Positions 22,432 through 33,740 of a stretch of DNA of 64,000 bases are shown one piece after another; positions within the stretch are counted from its first letter, which is position 1, and each line of letters starts with the position of its first letter. Under the pieces are notes generated by a model. The model had not been told where the DNA came from, searched no databases, and saw only the letters and a program-made list of their open reading frames with translations. Origin of the DNA: Aplidium turbinatum (taxonomy: Eukaryota; Chordata; Ascidiacea; Aplousobranchia; Polyclinidae); NCBI GenBank assembly GCA_918807975.1, contig OU964918.1, forward strand, positions 43,508,477-43,572,476, in the 5' to 3' direction. The translations under genes were made by a program, and so were the position numbers.

Positions 22432-23490
22432 ATTAAGAAGCCTTGAATTGAAAGAAATTAAGTCTTTGACAGTTAGTGACATCAAAACTATTCCCGGTTG
22501 CTTGGTTTGTCAGTTTAGAATGACGTGTTTGCCAACAACATTTTCTATTAGCTCATTGATAAATGTTAGTTATTTGCAATAAAGACTTTTGTCTGGTTTC
22601 GGAACTTTCTTATCTTGGACTATCTCGTTACATGGCAAATCTCAAAGAAGCAAAAACACAAATCACAGAAGTGTTTTAAATAAATAGCTTTCCATGAACC
22701 GAGTCAGTTCAGCTGTAAGGTTGCAGTGATGCTGCGTGCTACGAAGTAAATGGGGCTTAGTTAGCCTAATTTATAATGAAGTAAGTTAAGTGTAGGCTGC
22801 GCAGCTAGCTAATATCAACCTAAAATAAACTTAACTTATAGATTTTGAAAATGGCGTCATTTTTTTCTATGCATCTTTGATTGATCAAACGTTGTTCGTT
22901 GAGTGTAAATGCCTTCAAAAGCAAACCAATCATCTGAATCTGGCGCAATTCTGGTTACGACAAAAAACTTCTTCCTATTGGTTGAATTTCCTATTAAGAG
23001 TTTGCTAAATTCATCTAGAAACATCTTTCGACTTGAACGTGAGAAGTTCGTTCCTTAAAAAAAGACCGTTGCAGCAAAATAGCAAAGTAGGTTATCGTAA
23101 TCGATCGGACTGGAACAATATGTCACAAACTTTGATTTAGAATGAGATGTTTGTAAAACCCAGACTACAAATAAATAAGAATGCAAGCTTCAGAACCTCC
23201 CGCTGAAATCACATTTAGCTTTTTAGTTTTTTTCTGTGGGAATTCATTGTGTTTTCTCGTACCGACAGTAAAAGTAAATTCATAGACTAAACGCCAGACA
23301 AAATCCAGTGATTGCAAATTAGTTCAAGACACTTGTCAAACGTTAATTTATTGCAAATAATAGAATATTCTTTAGAACGAGACGTCAGACAAATTTAAAA
23401 ATGTTTGTGTTTACAAATTTCCAGACATAATCTCATTCAATAGCTTTATTTGAATAGCGATTTTTTCTGTTGCTGCGTACGAAGTATCGG
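22432..23490 (+). promoter_or_regulatory. Upstream region of lefty with clustered Smad, forkhead and TCF motifs
   Basis: Four CAGAC Smad boxes lie within 270 bp (23161, 23295, 23386, 23422). A forkhead core TGTTTAC is at 23408-23414. TCF-type CTTTGAT occurs at 23130-23136 and at 22875-22881, the latter followed by ATCAAAC in inverse orientation. Lefty genes are known targets of Nodal/Smad/Fox and, in tunicates, of early beta-catenin input, so the arrangement is meaningful, but function is inferred. Confidence 0.45.
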
Positions 23491-23500
23491 CTATAAAAGA
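23491..23500 (+). promoter_or_regulatory. lefty: TATA box of lefty
   Basis: CTATAAAAGA lies 67 bases before the lefty start codon. This predicts transcription starting near 23520 and a short 5' untranslated region of about 45 bases. Confidence 0.7.
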
Positions 23501-23566
23501 CAGAACACAAAGCTATATCTCGCACTTGGAAAGTGAACAGCAAAACTTCTCTTCTAACTAGAAAAA

Positions 23567-23897
23567 ATGAAGAAAAATACCTTCTCAATATTTGGGTTTG
23601 TATTTTTGATGAAGTTCATCAGGGCTGAGATAGTAACAAAAACCTCAAAGTCACCAATTTCTGAAAATTATGAAGTGTTTCAAAATGTTTTAAACCACTT
23701 AAAAATTGATCAACTACCAAGTTTTACTAAAAAAGAATATTTGAACTTTGAAGTACCAGCTCACTTGAAGAAGCGATATGAGAGCCTTGTCAGGAAACAC
23801 AGTTTCGGAACTGGATTAAAGAATATTCTACGACGACGAAAAAGATCAGAAGAACCTTCACTTGCCGGATTGTTTAAAGCTGTTCACCAAAATCCAA
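23567..23897 (+). CDS. lefty: lefty exon 1 (signal peptide, N-terminal prodomain)
   Basis: Ends in phase 1 at a GTAAGC donor. Contains the signal peptide and the RRRKRS basic site. Confidence 0.93.
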
Positions 23898-26800
23898 GTA
23901 AGCAAAATTAATTAAAACCAAGGCCACCTTCCAATATCTCTAGGTAGCCATGATTAAAACTTACAAAATTGTGTGAATTAATGATAATGGCGTTTTATTT
24001 TTCAATATAAACTTTTCTCATTAAGAATTGAAAACTCTCTTTTTTTCAATTTTCCTAAGTTAGAATGATGGGTCTGTATGAGTATGATATTGGGACCAGT
24101 CCATCGTTAATTTGAAAACAATGTCTTGCCGACAGGTCAGTAAGGTTACGTTTGTACAACTTTAATGTTTCGCAAAATAAACATTCACAATTTCTGTTTT
24201 CTTTTTGTTAACTTTTTAAAACATATTTCAAAGAATACTTTTTCGTTTAATTAGGATTCTAATAAATTCCTTTAAGATTCTAATAAATTCCATTTTTCTT
24301 AAATAATTATCGCCGATACTTCATTATATTGCAAAGCTAACTAGGCTTAGTTGTTTCATACAACCATAAGCTTACGACCAGCAAAAGCTTCGGGACCGTT
24401 TTCCTGAATAAGGAGTGGAAATTAATTTATAAAAGTGCAACAAAAATTAGCAATCATAAATATAAATTTAAAACATTTCGTTTCAAAATTTATTATCATC
24501 GTCATCATCAACATCGTTTTTGTTGTTCAAAGAATTTCGCTTGTTTAAAATCATAGACGCAGTTATTTTTGATTCAATCTTGATTTCAAAATTATTTTCA
24601 GAATATTTGAAAATGTGACAACACTAGCTTTCACTTGATATATTGCAAAACAAGTAACCATCAACCTTCAACCAATATATTTAAATATGCTTTTACGGCG
24701 GAAAGTGAAGTTTTGATGAATTTTAAGATGATGGGTTTACGTTGTAAAGTCTGTCAGGACAAAGGCCGCTTTCTTAAATAGCTGAAAGAACTAACCTACA
24801 TTTGATTGATTGATTCAATCTTTATTCTCGGACTGGGAAAGCTTCTTTGAGAGCTTAATCATAGCAGTTTCGCATACTTGTAAAGACTTTGAACTACTGA
24901 GGCAGACCCAGATTGACTGAGTGAAGTTTGCGATTGTTAAAGTGTTGTTGCCGAGGAATTATTCCATCCATTAGACGCCGCTGAATGAAAAGCAGTCCTC
25001 AACGTGCGTTGCTCAAGCACACACCCCGAAAGTTGAACCAGCGCCGCTTGATGTTGAAGCTTCTTCCTTCACAAAGTCACGCGCAAACCAACTAAGCTAT
25101 CAAGGCGGAATAGATATAAACTAGGCTACGGTATCTCTTTTAATAAAATTGAAAGTGTTTTCTAAATGAAAGCTAATTTCCTCAAGAAGAAGCATGGTGT
25201 AGGACCTAAGGCTATGCAAAAATACGTTAACAAATTGAGACTTGAACGTCTCATACCGTTGCTATGCTGATGTTGGAAGGGTTGTAGGTTACAATTTGTT
25301 ATTAATAATTTTGGACAGTTTTGGGTGGACATAGGGCAGACCGGCAGAGTATGAAGTTGTATTGTAATTGTGACTTTATACATTTTGAAAAGACTGCACA
25401 TCAAACCAACAATTAGGAAAAGATCTTGTGTTTACAGGTCTGAATTAGCGCAATAGTACAAAGACTGCGTTCAAAGTTCTGATTAATTTATAGTCTATCT
25501 TCCAGACAGTCGTCATATCACAAGTGTAATCCGTTCAGCCAAAAATTTCAGCGCGTCCCATCAATTAGTTTTACTGTCAGTTCGAAATGCCGTCTTTGTC
25601 TGGCCAGTTTTGTGTATTGCGTGCAAACCGGTCGCAACTGGCTGAGCAAACGTCGTCGCTAGAAGAATAATGCTTGACCCGAGCGGACAAATTTTAATTC
25701 GCTTGTCGTTGGATGTGCTTTCGTTCTACATCTTTTGTCCATTTGTCATCCATTAGCAGTTAGTGCTCTAATGAAACAATGCGAAGTGATGAACATTTAA
25801 TTATCAATTAAGTATTTTTGCATTGCATTATGTTGCTCACTTGTATTTGTAGTGACACAAGTTTTTATACAAACAATTTGATCTACAGCAGAACACTTTT
25901 TGAGTAACTTTAAACCTAATGGACACAAAAGGGATGAAAAATATTTAACTATAAAGCGACTATATTCTCGTCTACTGAAATAGGAAGCTTGTTAAAATAT
26001 TTTTTGTTTAAAGTAGCTTCCATTGTCATCATCAGTGTGATAATATGTCTTAATTTAGAAACAATTTCTGAACTTTAAAATTGATTTTGTTTTTCTGATT
26101 TTTGGCAATGGTTAACTTCCTTTACTTAGGTTCAACGTTGTAGCATACACGTAGGCTATGAGAAGTAAAAGGTAAAAGTTTTTATTCACTCCAAAGAAAA
26201 ACTGAAAACTATTGTATTGTACAGACTAAATTGAATAGTTTGCATTTATTTATATTACAGGCATATCGGGAGATGTTGTGTATTCTGGCACTTTTCGAGA
26301 AAAACTTCAGTTTGACATGGAAGGTAGAATTCCAAAAAGGAGCAAAATTACCATGGCTCAGCTGCGATTATTCAAGAAGCTTCCAAACTTCAATCGGCGT
26401 TTGTCCACTTTCAACCGGCTGCATTCTTTGTCTTCTCTAAATCGTAGATACGATGGTCGCAGGGATGGATGGCGTCCCTCTGCTGTGCGTCATGCGCGAG
26501 TATCTGTGTACCACACCTTAACGCATGTGGGTGGTTTGGAAAAAAGCCAGCTTATAGATTCGAGGTAAAACAGCGTCAACAAACTTTCTCTTTTTTTGAC
26601 AGAACAGTTTCGATTGACAGAACATTAAATAATTAACTTTCAATTTTACAAAATCGTTTAGTAGCCTAACGGACAGCAAAAACATTTTAAAACTATCTTT
26701 TAAAAATCGCGTTGGTTTGTTTCAGGATGATTATGGTAAACGGGTCCGGATGGCAATCATTCGACATCACAAAGGCAGTCAAACAATGGCAAGAGCATCC

Positions 26801-27921
26801 GGTCAAGTTTATGTTCATAACGTTAGAACTTCGTATCGAAGGTTCGAGGCCTGGCAAAGCAGCAGCAGAAGTAGCAAGAATGGTTCGATTCACTGGGCAA
26901 CAAGTGGCTTCAACCTCTCCAAGACGACCAGAACTCGTTGTTTTCACCGAAGAAGAGGAAAAAACTGGGTAAGATAAATCGACTGATTGGAGCTCGCTTC
27001 TATCTTGGTTTTATTATTGTACTGTGCATTTGTTACTTTGCATTTTACTGTATTTTGTTATTAACAAGACGATGTAAGCTGGTAACCTAACATATAATGC
27101 CAACTACGTTTCGGAAATAGTAGTGGCATAATGCTGAAGTGTGATGTAGTTTAAAGTTTGTAGTAGTGTGCTGACTGCCTTGGTTTATCTTATCCAAAGC
27201 AAAGTAAACATAAGATCAAATTACGTATTAGGCTATAAAGTAAAAATGAAACTGTAAAAGTTTAAGTTAACGACAAAGTATTTTGAATGATACAATAATT
27301 CTTGTAATAAATTAACAGCAATTAGGCTTCAGTAACATTTTTCACTTACAGTCATAATGAATATTATCTTTGTGTCGTAAATTGCCTATCTCGAATTTTG
27401 GCAGGGTACGCTAGCCTATGCTGTAAAAATTAATTTAGAAATTACTTAGCCTAAATAACACTCAAATAAAATGCAAGAAAGGTGGTTTAGCTTTTATTGT
27501 AAGCTTACATTTAAATTAGATTATTTAATGCTAAATGAATTTAGCTTGTACTAAGCAATTAAATGCAATATAATATTTTTTTTACAGCACTAACAACTGC
27601 CAATCCAATCCTAAAAGAAAGCACAAAAACAGATGCTGTAGAGAGAAGCATTACGTTAATTTTAGAGAAATGGCCTGGACACAATATTGGATTGTAGAAC
27701 CTGCTGGATACGAAGCCTATAAATGTTCGGGAAAGTGCATGCCGAGTAAACGCAAAAGCTCTCCTGGTGCACCCCGGTCTTGTTCTGTTGCTGAGAGTTC
27801 TCCACTGCCAGTTATGTATTTGGTGAAACGAGGAGACATTACCGAAGTAGAAATTTCTGAATTTCCTAATATGGTTGTAGAGAAATGTGGTTGCTCACTG
27901 GACAGTTTGTTTGTTGGTTAG
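23567..27921 (+). CDS. lefty: Lefty/antivin, TGF-beta superfamily Nodal antagonist, complete four-exon gene
   Basis: Exons 23567-23897, 26261-26564, 26726-26968 and 27588-27921 join in phase to give 403 residues. All introns are GT..AG. The start is the first ATG after the TATA box, followed by a hydrophobic signal peptide (about residues 5-20). A prodomain follows; the mature part shows a cystine-knot pattern: NRCCREKHYVNFREMAW, YKCSGKC, RSCSVAE and a final KCGCS. Only one Cys stands where most TGF-beta ligands have CC, so the inter-subunit disulfide is missing, and the long helix is short; both are Lefty hallmarks. Secreted Lefty blocks Nodal and its co-receptors, limiting mesendoderm and left-right signalling. 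A basic RRRKRS site (residues 89-94) lies unusually early in the prodomain, and another basic stretch (PKRKHKNR) precedes the knot. Confidence 0.95.
24804..25110 (-). mobile_element. tRNA-derived SINE in lefty intron 1
   Basis: A nearly full-length reverse-strand copy. Read in reverse, the head has TAGCTTAGTTGG (A box) and GGTTCAACTTTC (B box), and the 3' end has CAGTCCGAGAATAAAG. It lies in the first intron. Confidence 0.85.
26261..26564 (+). CDS. lefty: lefty exon 2 (prodomain)
   Basis: Acceptor tatattacag; donor GTAAAA; enters in phase 1 and leaves in phase 2. Encodes ISGDVVYSGTFREKLQFD and the basic RRYDGRRDGWRPSAVRHARV region. Confidence 0.93.
26726..26968 (+). CDS. lefty: lefty exon 3 (prodomain)
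   Basis: Acceptor tgtttcag; donor GTAAGA; phase 2 on both sides. Encodes WQSFDITKAVKQW, the conserved TGF-beta prodomain motif. Confidence 0.93.
27588..27921 (+). CDS. lefty: lefty exon 4 (mature cystine-knot domain)
   Basis: Acceptor ttttttttacag; reads to TAG at 27919-27921. Encodes all cystine-knot residues. Confidence 0.95.
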
Positions 27922-28024
27922 CGAAACGATAACAACTTCAAGTTGTTTGATTGTTCCATTACTTTTGTCAAAAATTCTTGTTTTTACTCTGTCGTTTATT
28001 TTTTGTATGTCTGTATTTGTTCAC

Positions 28025-28030
28025 AATAAA
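28025..28030 (+). terminator. lefty: Poly(A) signal of lefty
   Basis: AATAAA lies 104 bases after the stop codon, giving a compact 3' untranslated region. Confidence 0.75.
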
Positions 28031-28665
28031 CAGAATTGAAAACTTATAAACCATTTTAATCAAAGGTCGTGTTTGTTCAAATGGAAAGTTTCTCATCAAT
28101 ATCTTACAGAAAGCTGGACAAATTTAAAAGCATAATCTTAAAAATAAATAAATTGTTAAGTAGCTTAGGCTTACCTAACAAAAATAAGGAAGTACGGAAA
28201 AGCAGTGAAAAAAAAATTATAAAAATAAATAGTTGTGAGGAAAACATTCTCGTTCATTATTTGCTATTTTAATAGCTAAAATTTATCTTGTGACACATGG
28301 AGTAGGCTAACAGAAGTTTGCAGGGCAGTTGAAATAAAATGTTAGGCCCGGTAGGACCAAGTAAATATTCGGCCACTCTAAAAAAGGCACCTTTAAAACA
28401 ATAAAGGTTTTGAAGGTGAACTTGAGTGCAGCGATAGGTTTAGGTACAGACAGTGATGGATTTAGGTTTGTAGGGGCCACTTTGGAATATTGCCGATTCT
28501 ATAGTAACTTAGCCTACTGTATATTGTCTTTTAAATCTCAAACTGCCAAAAGTGAAATTTTCATAGCCTACCGTTTGTTTATCTTCTTGCACGTACTGAA
28601 ACGGTGTGCAGTGTCTGCAGTTATGGACGCTCTTAGCTTAGGCTACGCCGATTAAGCACTTTACT
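28031..28665. other. Intergenic, nothing recognised
   Basis: Several TAGGCTA words. ACGGTGTGCAGTGTCTGC at about 28603 recurs near 29003, linking this stretch to the tandem repeat that follows. Confidence 0.5.
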
Positions 28666-29020
28666 GGAGGCACCTTGCTATGCAATTCGCATAGCTCACT
28701 GCTTGCAGTTTGAACACTTTGGCAAGGTACGCAGTAGTAGGCCTACCATTTTTGGAGTTTAGAATCCACAAATGGGAAAATGTCACATGGAGCTATATAT
28801 CTCCATGGCCATACCAGTATACCTACTGCACTAAGAAAGCTGGAGGTACCTTGCTATTCATTGCGCAAAACATTGCTTGCAGTTTAAGCACTTTGGCAAG
28901 GCATCAGGCAGTAGTATCATTTTTGGAGCTTAGGAAAATGTCACATGGAGCTATATATCTCCATGTCCATACCAGTGTACCTACTACACTGAGGAGACCA
29001 AAACGGTGTGCACTGTCTGC
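28666..29020. repeat. Tandem duplication, about 176-bp unit
   Basis: GGAGG[C/T]ACCTTGCTAT starts units at 28666 and 28842. Both contain TTTGGCAAGG, AATGTCACATGGAGC and the palindrome GGAGCTATATATCTCC. The second ends near 29020, with the edge word also found before the first unit. Confidence 0.85.
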
Positions 29021-29520
29021 TGTTACTATAGTCTTTGTTTTATGTTGCTTTGTTTTTGATGTATCACTATCAAGTATTATGTTAAATACCGGTATTATTA
29101 TGTTATGTGCCCAAATTTTGGTGTTTAATTTATATGTTTAGGTGGCAGCTGACTCTGGTGACCTTTTGGCATTTTTTTGCCATTCTTGTTGTGCGAATTA
29201 TTTGTTTAACTGAGGAATGGGAAATGGGAATGAAAAATAAAGAGCAAAGGGAAATGAGAGTTAAAATAAACTGAACTACCGGTACGTTACCACAAAATAG
29301 GAATTTATAATGTAGGCTGCGTTAGCGTACCTGCCAATAAAAGTGTGTGTTGAGAAGAGGAGCCATACCATTTTTTTTCAAATTTTAAACAGAAATGCCA
29401 CTTTGAAGAAATCCGGAAGAAATAATAGCCCAAAGCTTATTACCATAGAGAAATAAAACAGAGTAACCTTAGCGGGTTTAACATACTTTTTTGCCCACAA
29501 AAAAATATAACATAATTAAA
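29021..29520. other. Intergenic, nothing recognised
   Basis: AT-rich with no credible open frame or element. Confidence 0.5.
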
Positions 29521-29572
29521 ATAAACTCAAACGTTTTCGACACGTACGTGTGTCCTCATCAGGAATTAAATC
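29521..29572 (-). ncRNA. Hammerhead-ribozyme motif (reverse strand)
   Basis: Read in reverse: CTGATGAG, then stem II GACAC/GTGTC with loop ACGTAC, then GAAAACGTT with T at the cleavage position. Stem I GAGTT pairs with AATTC. All core residues are present. Confidence 0.75.
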
Positions 29573-29587
29573 TGCAATATCAACAAA

Positions 29588-29682
29588 ATGAAAAATCGTA
29601 AGATAAATTTGACTTTGTACTATGCAGTTATAGTGTCGTTACAGTTATAGTGCAAAGTCAAATTTATCTTACGATTTTTCAT
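29588..29682. repeat. Long palindrome in the Penelope tail
   Basis: Arms of 36 bases (29588-29623 and 29647-29682) match in inverted orientation with one mismatch, around a 23-base loop. It lies between the two hammerhead motifs. Confidence 0.9.
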
Positions 29683-29800
29683 TTAGTATAGCTTTGGTAG
29701 AGAGATACTTTTTGAAAACCATAGACAGATAATCGATAACAGCTTTATAAGATTGAATTGCATAATTCAAAAAATAATATATAAAATAAAAATAGCTACA

Positions 29801-29855
29801 TAACTTCAAACGTTTTCGGCAAAACTTTCTGCCCTCGTCAGGAAAATACCTTATA
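29801..29855 (-). ncRNA. Hammerhead-ribozyme motif (reverse strand), second copy
   Basis: Read in reverse: CTGACGAG, stem II GGCA..TGCC, then GAAAACGTT with T at the cleavage position, and stem I GAA paired with TTC. About 280 bases from the first copy in the same orientation, as expected for direct terminal repeats. Confidence 0.72.
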
Positions 29856-31390
29856 ATTCATCTAAACAAAAACAAATATTCGTGAAGTGTTAATAATAAA
29901 TGACTGAAATTAAATAAAACTGCACTGACCTGCGTACAAGCAACTACTGACGAACAAACACAAAAGGTGGTAACAATCTGTCATAAACTATGCGGGAGTG
30001 TGTTCATGAGACAAGATAGTGAGCGAAACAACATAAAGGCAATCAAGGAAAAACCACTAAGCAACATAAAACAAACGTAATCTAATACAAATTTAACAAA
30101 AAAGATGCTCCTCCAGCGAATAATTGTTTGTTGAGCCTGGGTTTGTGCTGTTTTATTTGGAATGCCTCATGAATTTTAGTTTCAACCTCTGATTGACAGC
30201 AGTTGCGAATTATTTTGAATGAATCTAATGTAAAGTTGATGTTGGAACAAAATACTGCAGTCATAAATGTGGTCTTTAATTGCACTGTGTTTGTTGATGT
30301 CTGTTAAATTTAGGTGTTCCGTTGCTCTTGTAACCAGGTGTCTTGTGGACATGCTTATGCATGTCGTGTTCGTGTCACACGAGCAAGTGAATTTGTAGAC
30401 AATGTTGGAACGAAGAGACTAAGGAAGGGAGATTTCAGCGAAAAATATCTACTTATTTTAAAAGTTTTGTACAGAGGAACAATGTCGATATCAATTTTAC
30501 ACTTAAAGAGTTTAGATATTTTTTTTTAGCGTATAGCCTACGAGTGATTCCTTTCCTAGAAAAAGTATGGATATAGAGTTCTGGACATTTATGACGTCAG
30601 TATTCGGTGACGATACTGAATTAAAACGTTGTAAAACCTTATCAAAAAACTGCCCGGAGTATCCGTTAGCACATAACATAGATTTAATTTTGGCGATTTC
30701 ATTCATGTAGTGGTATTTGTCTGAGCAGATAGAACGAGCACGATTAAGCAAACCTAAAACCAACCCAAATTTATATTTCATAGGTCACACTGAGTTGAAA
30801 CTTAATAATAATCCAGTGTTACTAAGTTTTCGACAAACTCATGTGTCAAAAGTACTTTCGTTAATCTTTAGTTCAACATCCAAGAATGGTATAGTTTCTC
30901 TAGCTTTTTCCACTGTGAATTTTACGTTTTTATGTTGGGAATTTTGCACATTTAGAAAAGTTGAGCACGAATACTCATCATCAAAAATTGCAAAAATATC
31001 ATCTACATACCTAAGATGAAGTTTCGGATGGAAATCTTTCGACTCTTCAAGAATTTTTGTTTCAATATGTGCTAGAAAAAAATGGCAATGGTAGGACCTA
31101 ATGGAGACCCCATTGCTACGCCGTAGATTTGTTTGTATAAATTATTTTTATACAAAAACATGCCTTGTGTGGCTAACGTGAGGAGTTTAATGAAAATTTC
31201 TTTTTTGATTGGAGGATAATTAGGTTGGGAATCCGGAAAAATGTAATTAGCAATGATATTTATGCTTTCAACCAACGGTACATTTGTAAACAAAGAAGAC
31301 ACATCAAAACTCACCATCAATTGATTTTTGTGGCACGGAAACTTATTTACATTTTCTAAGAATTTGTTAGTAGAGTCCAAAAATTTAGCT

Positions 31391-32064
31391 ACTGTTAGCT
31401 ACTGTTAATGTGATTCTTGCATCTAATAAAATCGATTTGAAGTCTCAATCGAGTTTGGTTAGTGTTGCCATTTCAAAATCGAAAAAGCATTCTGTGGTAA
31501 CCTAGCCCACGACTGTATATCAAAGAATGACAAAAAATTACTAAAATTTGTTTACATATCTGTTTTGTGAATTCTAAAAAATTGTTTGCTTTCGTTGATT
31601 TAATCTTAGATATTTGAAAAGTTTAGGTTGGCGATGATAAAAAAAAATGGACTCTAGTCGACTTTGGTCACGTAAAGTGCCTTATTGCACACTGCAGTGC
31701 ACCAACCAGACAGAGAATTGTTTAGGATAATATAGATTAAGAATAAAAAATAGTACATAATATGTGTAAATATGTGCTATCCCTTTTTATAGAGTTTTAA
31801 TTTTGTTTGAAACGGTTTATAGAGAGCCGAACCAGCGCCGTTCGATCTTGAGGTTTCTTTGTCAAGTCATCTATTGGAGAACTATACTTTAAAATGCAAA
31901 TCAAAACAACCGTTTGCGCCTACTTCTATCAGAGCTGGATGGTCTGAAATCCCTTAAAGAACTGTATAGCAGCTCATATTATGCGCAGGCATCCAATACG
32001 GGTCGACTATACACGACCGAAGTAGTCCAAAAATAACCGTCGGCCTTGAAGTTGCAAACTTTCG
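31391..32064. other. Intergenic with a short SINE piece
   Basis: Nothing coding. GAGCCGAACCAGCGCCG at about 31825 is the head of the SINE family in reverse. The repeat TAGCTACTGT lies just beyond the Penelope copy. Confidence 0.5.
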
Positions 32065-32072
32065 ATCCTACT

Positions 32073-32340
32073 CAGGCCCGGATTTAGGGGGGGCAGAGGG
32101 GGCAGTTACCCCGGGCCCCCCGACTTTTGAAGGGCCCCCCTATGTGGAAAAAAATGTGATTTTGTGTTATTTTATTCCTTTTGACCTTTAAAGTTTCTGC
32201 AAAATGCTGTGCAGTACTAGACTGATGCTACTGTAGACGTAGAGATGGTTTTTACGCGCCGTAGGCTTGAAAAATTTTTTTGCACGGGGCCCCCCGATCT
32301 AAAAGTGCCCCGGGCCCCCCATCAGCTAAATACGGCCCTG
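32073..32340. mobile_element. hAT-type miniature element
   Basis: Ends CAGGCCCGGATTTAG and, in reverse, CAGGGCCGTATTTAG are inverted. ATCCTACT is duplicated exactly at 32065-32072 and 32341-32348. Subterminal runs are G- and C-rich. There is no coding capacity. Confidence 0.9.
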
Positions 32341-32554
32341 ATCCTACTCAAACTACAGCAACGATTGATGATAGCAACAGTCATTAACTTTGTACAAATT
32401 TTAGGCCAATGTTCAAGTAGTTAAAAACAAAAGTTTGCAATACCAAACACCTTTAACTGGGTTGCATAAGAGTAAAACTTTTTTTTGCACCCTCATTGAT
32501 CAAAAACTGCATTTTTTTAAGTAGCCTACCGTATGGTAGGCCTACCCCCAAAAA

Positions 32555-32709
32555 GTGATCTTGAAAGTGATCTTGATTATCAAGATCACGATCTTGATCC
32601 TGATCTTCAAGATCACATTGTTGGGTGATCTTGATCTTGATCTTCAAGATCACGTATTCTTAGTAATCTTGATCTTGATCTTCAAGATCACCCAAACAGG
32701 TGATCTTGC
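32555..32709. repeat. Palindromic satellite of GATCTTGATCTTCAAGATCAC units
   Basis: GTGATCTTGAA, TTGATCTTCAAGATCAC and related words are tiled about five times. Each unit is largely self-complementary, so the array can fold extensively. Confidence 0.85.
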
Positions 32710-32879
32710 CCATCTCTGCCTATAGGGGAAGGGAAGGTAATTTGATAATGCACGCATGTAGCCTACTATGCTCTTGCACGCTCAATAATACAATATGGCA
32801 TTTTATGTTGGGGTTCAAGCACACAAAAACTGCTCAAGAAAATTTCAACAATGCAAAATTGAATCATTCGCACAATAAC

Positions 32880-33207
32880 CTTTAGCAACAGAAGAGCAAA
32901 ACTTTCACCACTGTACCAAGATCTCGACATACTTCTTATCAGTAATCTGCATCAAATAGAAACTTCTAAATTTGTCTTTAAATTTAAAAATATGCTATTA
33001 CCTGGCTACTTTGAACCTTACTTTCAGGAAATTACTGAAGTGCATTGCCATGGCACGAGGGCTTCTCAAAAAAATAACTTTCACTTACGTAGTGTCAGCT
33101 CAAGAAAAAGTCAAGGCAGTTTGAAATTCTTAGGCCCAAAAATATGGAATGGTTTACCTTCAGAAATAGTTAGGCTACGAGTATTAAAACTTTCAAGAAA
33201 AAACTAA
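32880..33207 (+). mobile_element. LINE 3' fragment
   Basis: It encodes LLISNLHQIETSKFVFKFKN and then SLKFLGPKIWNGLPSEI, the C-terminal end of non-LTR reverse transcriptase proteins; compare KLWNQVPKEIKE in the copy at 7070-8208. Heavily truncated. Confidence 0.7.
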
Positions 33208-33639
33208 AAATTTATTATATGAATGAACTTGGTCCGTGACTGTTTTTATTGTCACAACATTGACGATTATTTCGGATTGAACATTGTTAGTAGCCTACTA
33301 TACGTAGGCCTATAGGCTTAGTACTCACGAACTTGTGCTACGTAGGCCTACTACTTATTAACGACTGCAATTTTATTAACTGTAGCCTACTCAAGTCGGC
33401 CTATAAACTGACTGATTTTGTTAAAGTATGAATTTATAAAGATAGGCCTACTTTTAGTGTTTTTGCTGCGTCCTTTATGCTAGCAGTCAACAGTTGTTGT
33501 TTTTGCATAGGTGTTTTTTTTCTCATACTAACTTACTTTTGTAGGGCATGATATTTTTTGATGTTACAATGAAACCACAGGATTCCACTTTTTTGTTTAC
33601 ATTTTTGCGGAACTTATGCTTATCTTGTTTGCAACGTAA

Positions 33640-33740
33640 TGCCGATGCTTTACATTTGTCACATTAAAAACAGGGGAAGCAGCTGTCAGCTGACTCGATG
33701 ACTAATATAGACTTTCGCTACTTCCTGTCTGTTTTTGAAT
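33640..33740. repeat. Dispersed repeat, copy 1
   Basis: It shares GCCGATGCTT, ACATTTGTCACATTAAAAAC and CTTCCTGTCTGTT with 35843-35933. The relationship to any element is unknown. Confidence 0.7.

Larger units (their letters stand above)
29521..31390 (-). mobile_element. Penelope-like retroelement: reverse transcriptase and C-terminal region, with ribozyme-bearing tail
   Basis: Read on the reverse strand from 31390, it shows reverse-transcriptase motifs SFDVSSLFTNVPL, YGVAMGSPLGP and the YVDD catalytic box (about 31005). A connector follows (30781-30512, LLNRARSICSDKYHY, ANGYSGQFF), and then the endonuclease C-terminus (30285-30082, KIHEAFQIKQHKPRLNKQLF). A tail to 29521 carries two hammerhead motifs and a long palindrome. 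The N-terminal part is missing and the frame is broken in several places. It has the same domain order as known Penelope-like elements with a C-terminal GIY-YIG endonuclease. Confidence 0.88.

Noticed and set aside
32453-32653. Reverse frame rich in Asp-Gln repeats.
   Set aside because: It is a translation of the palindromic GATCTTG satellite.
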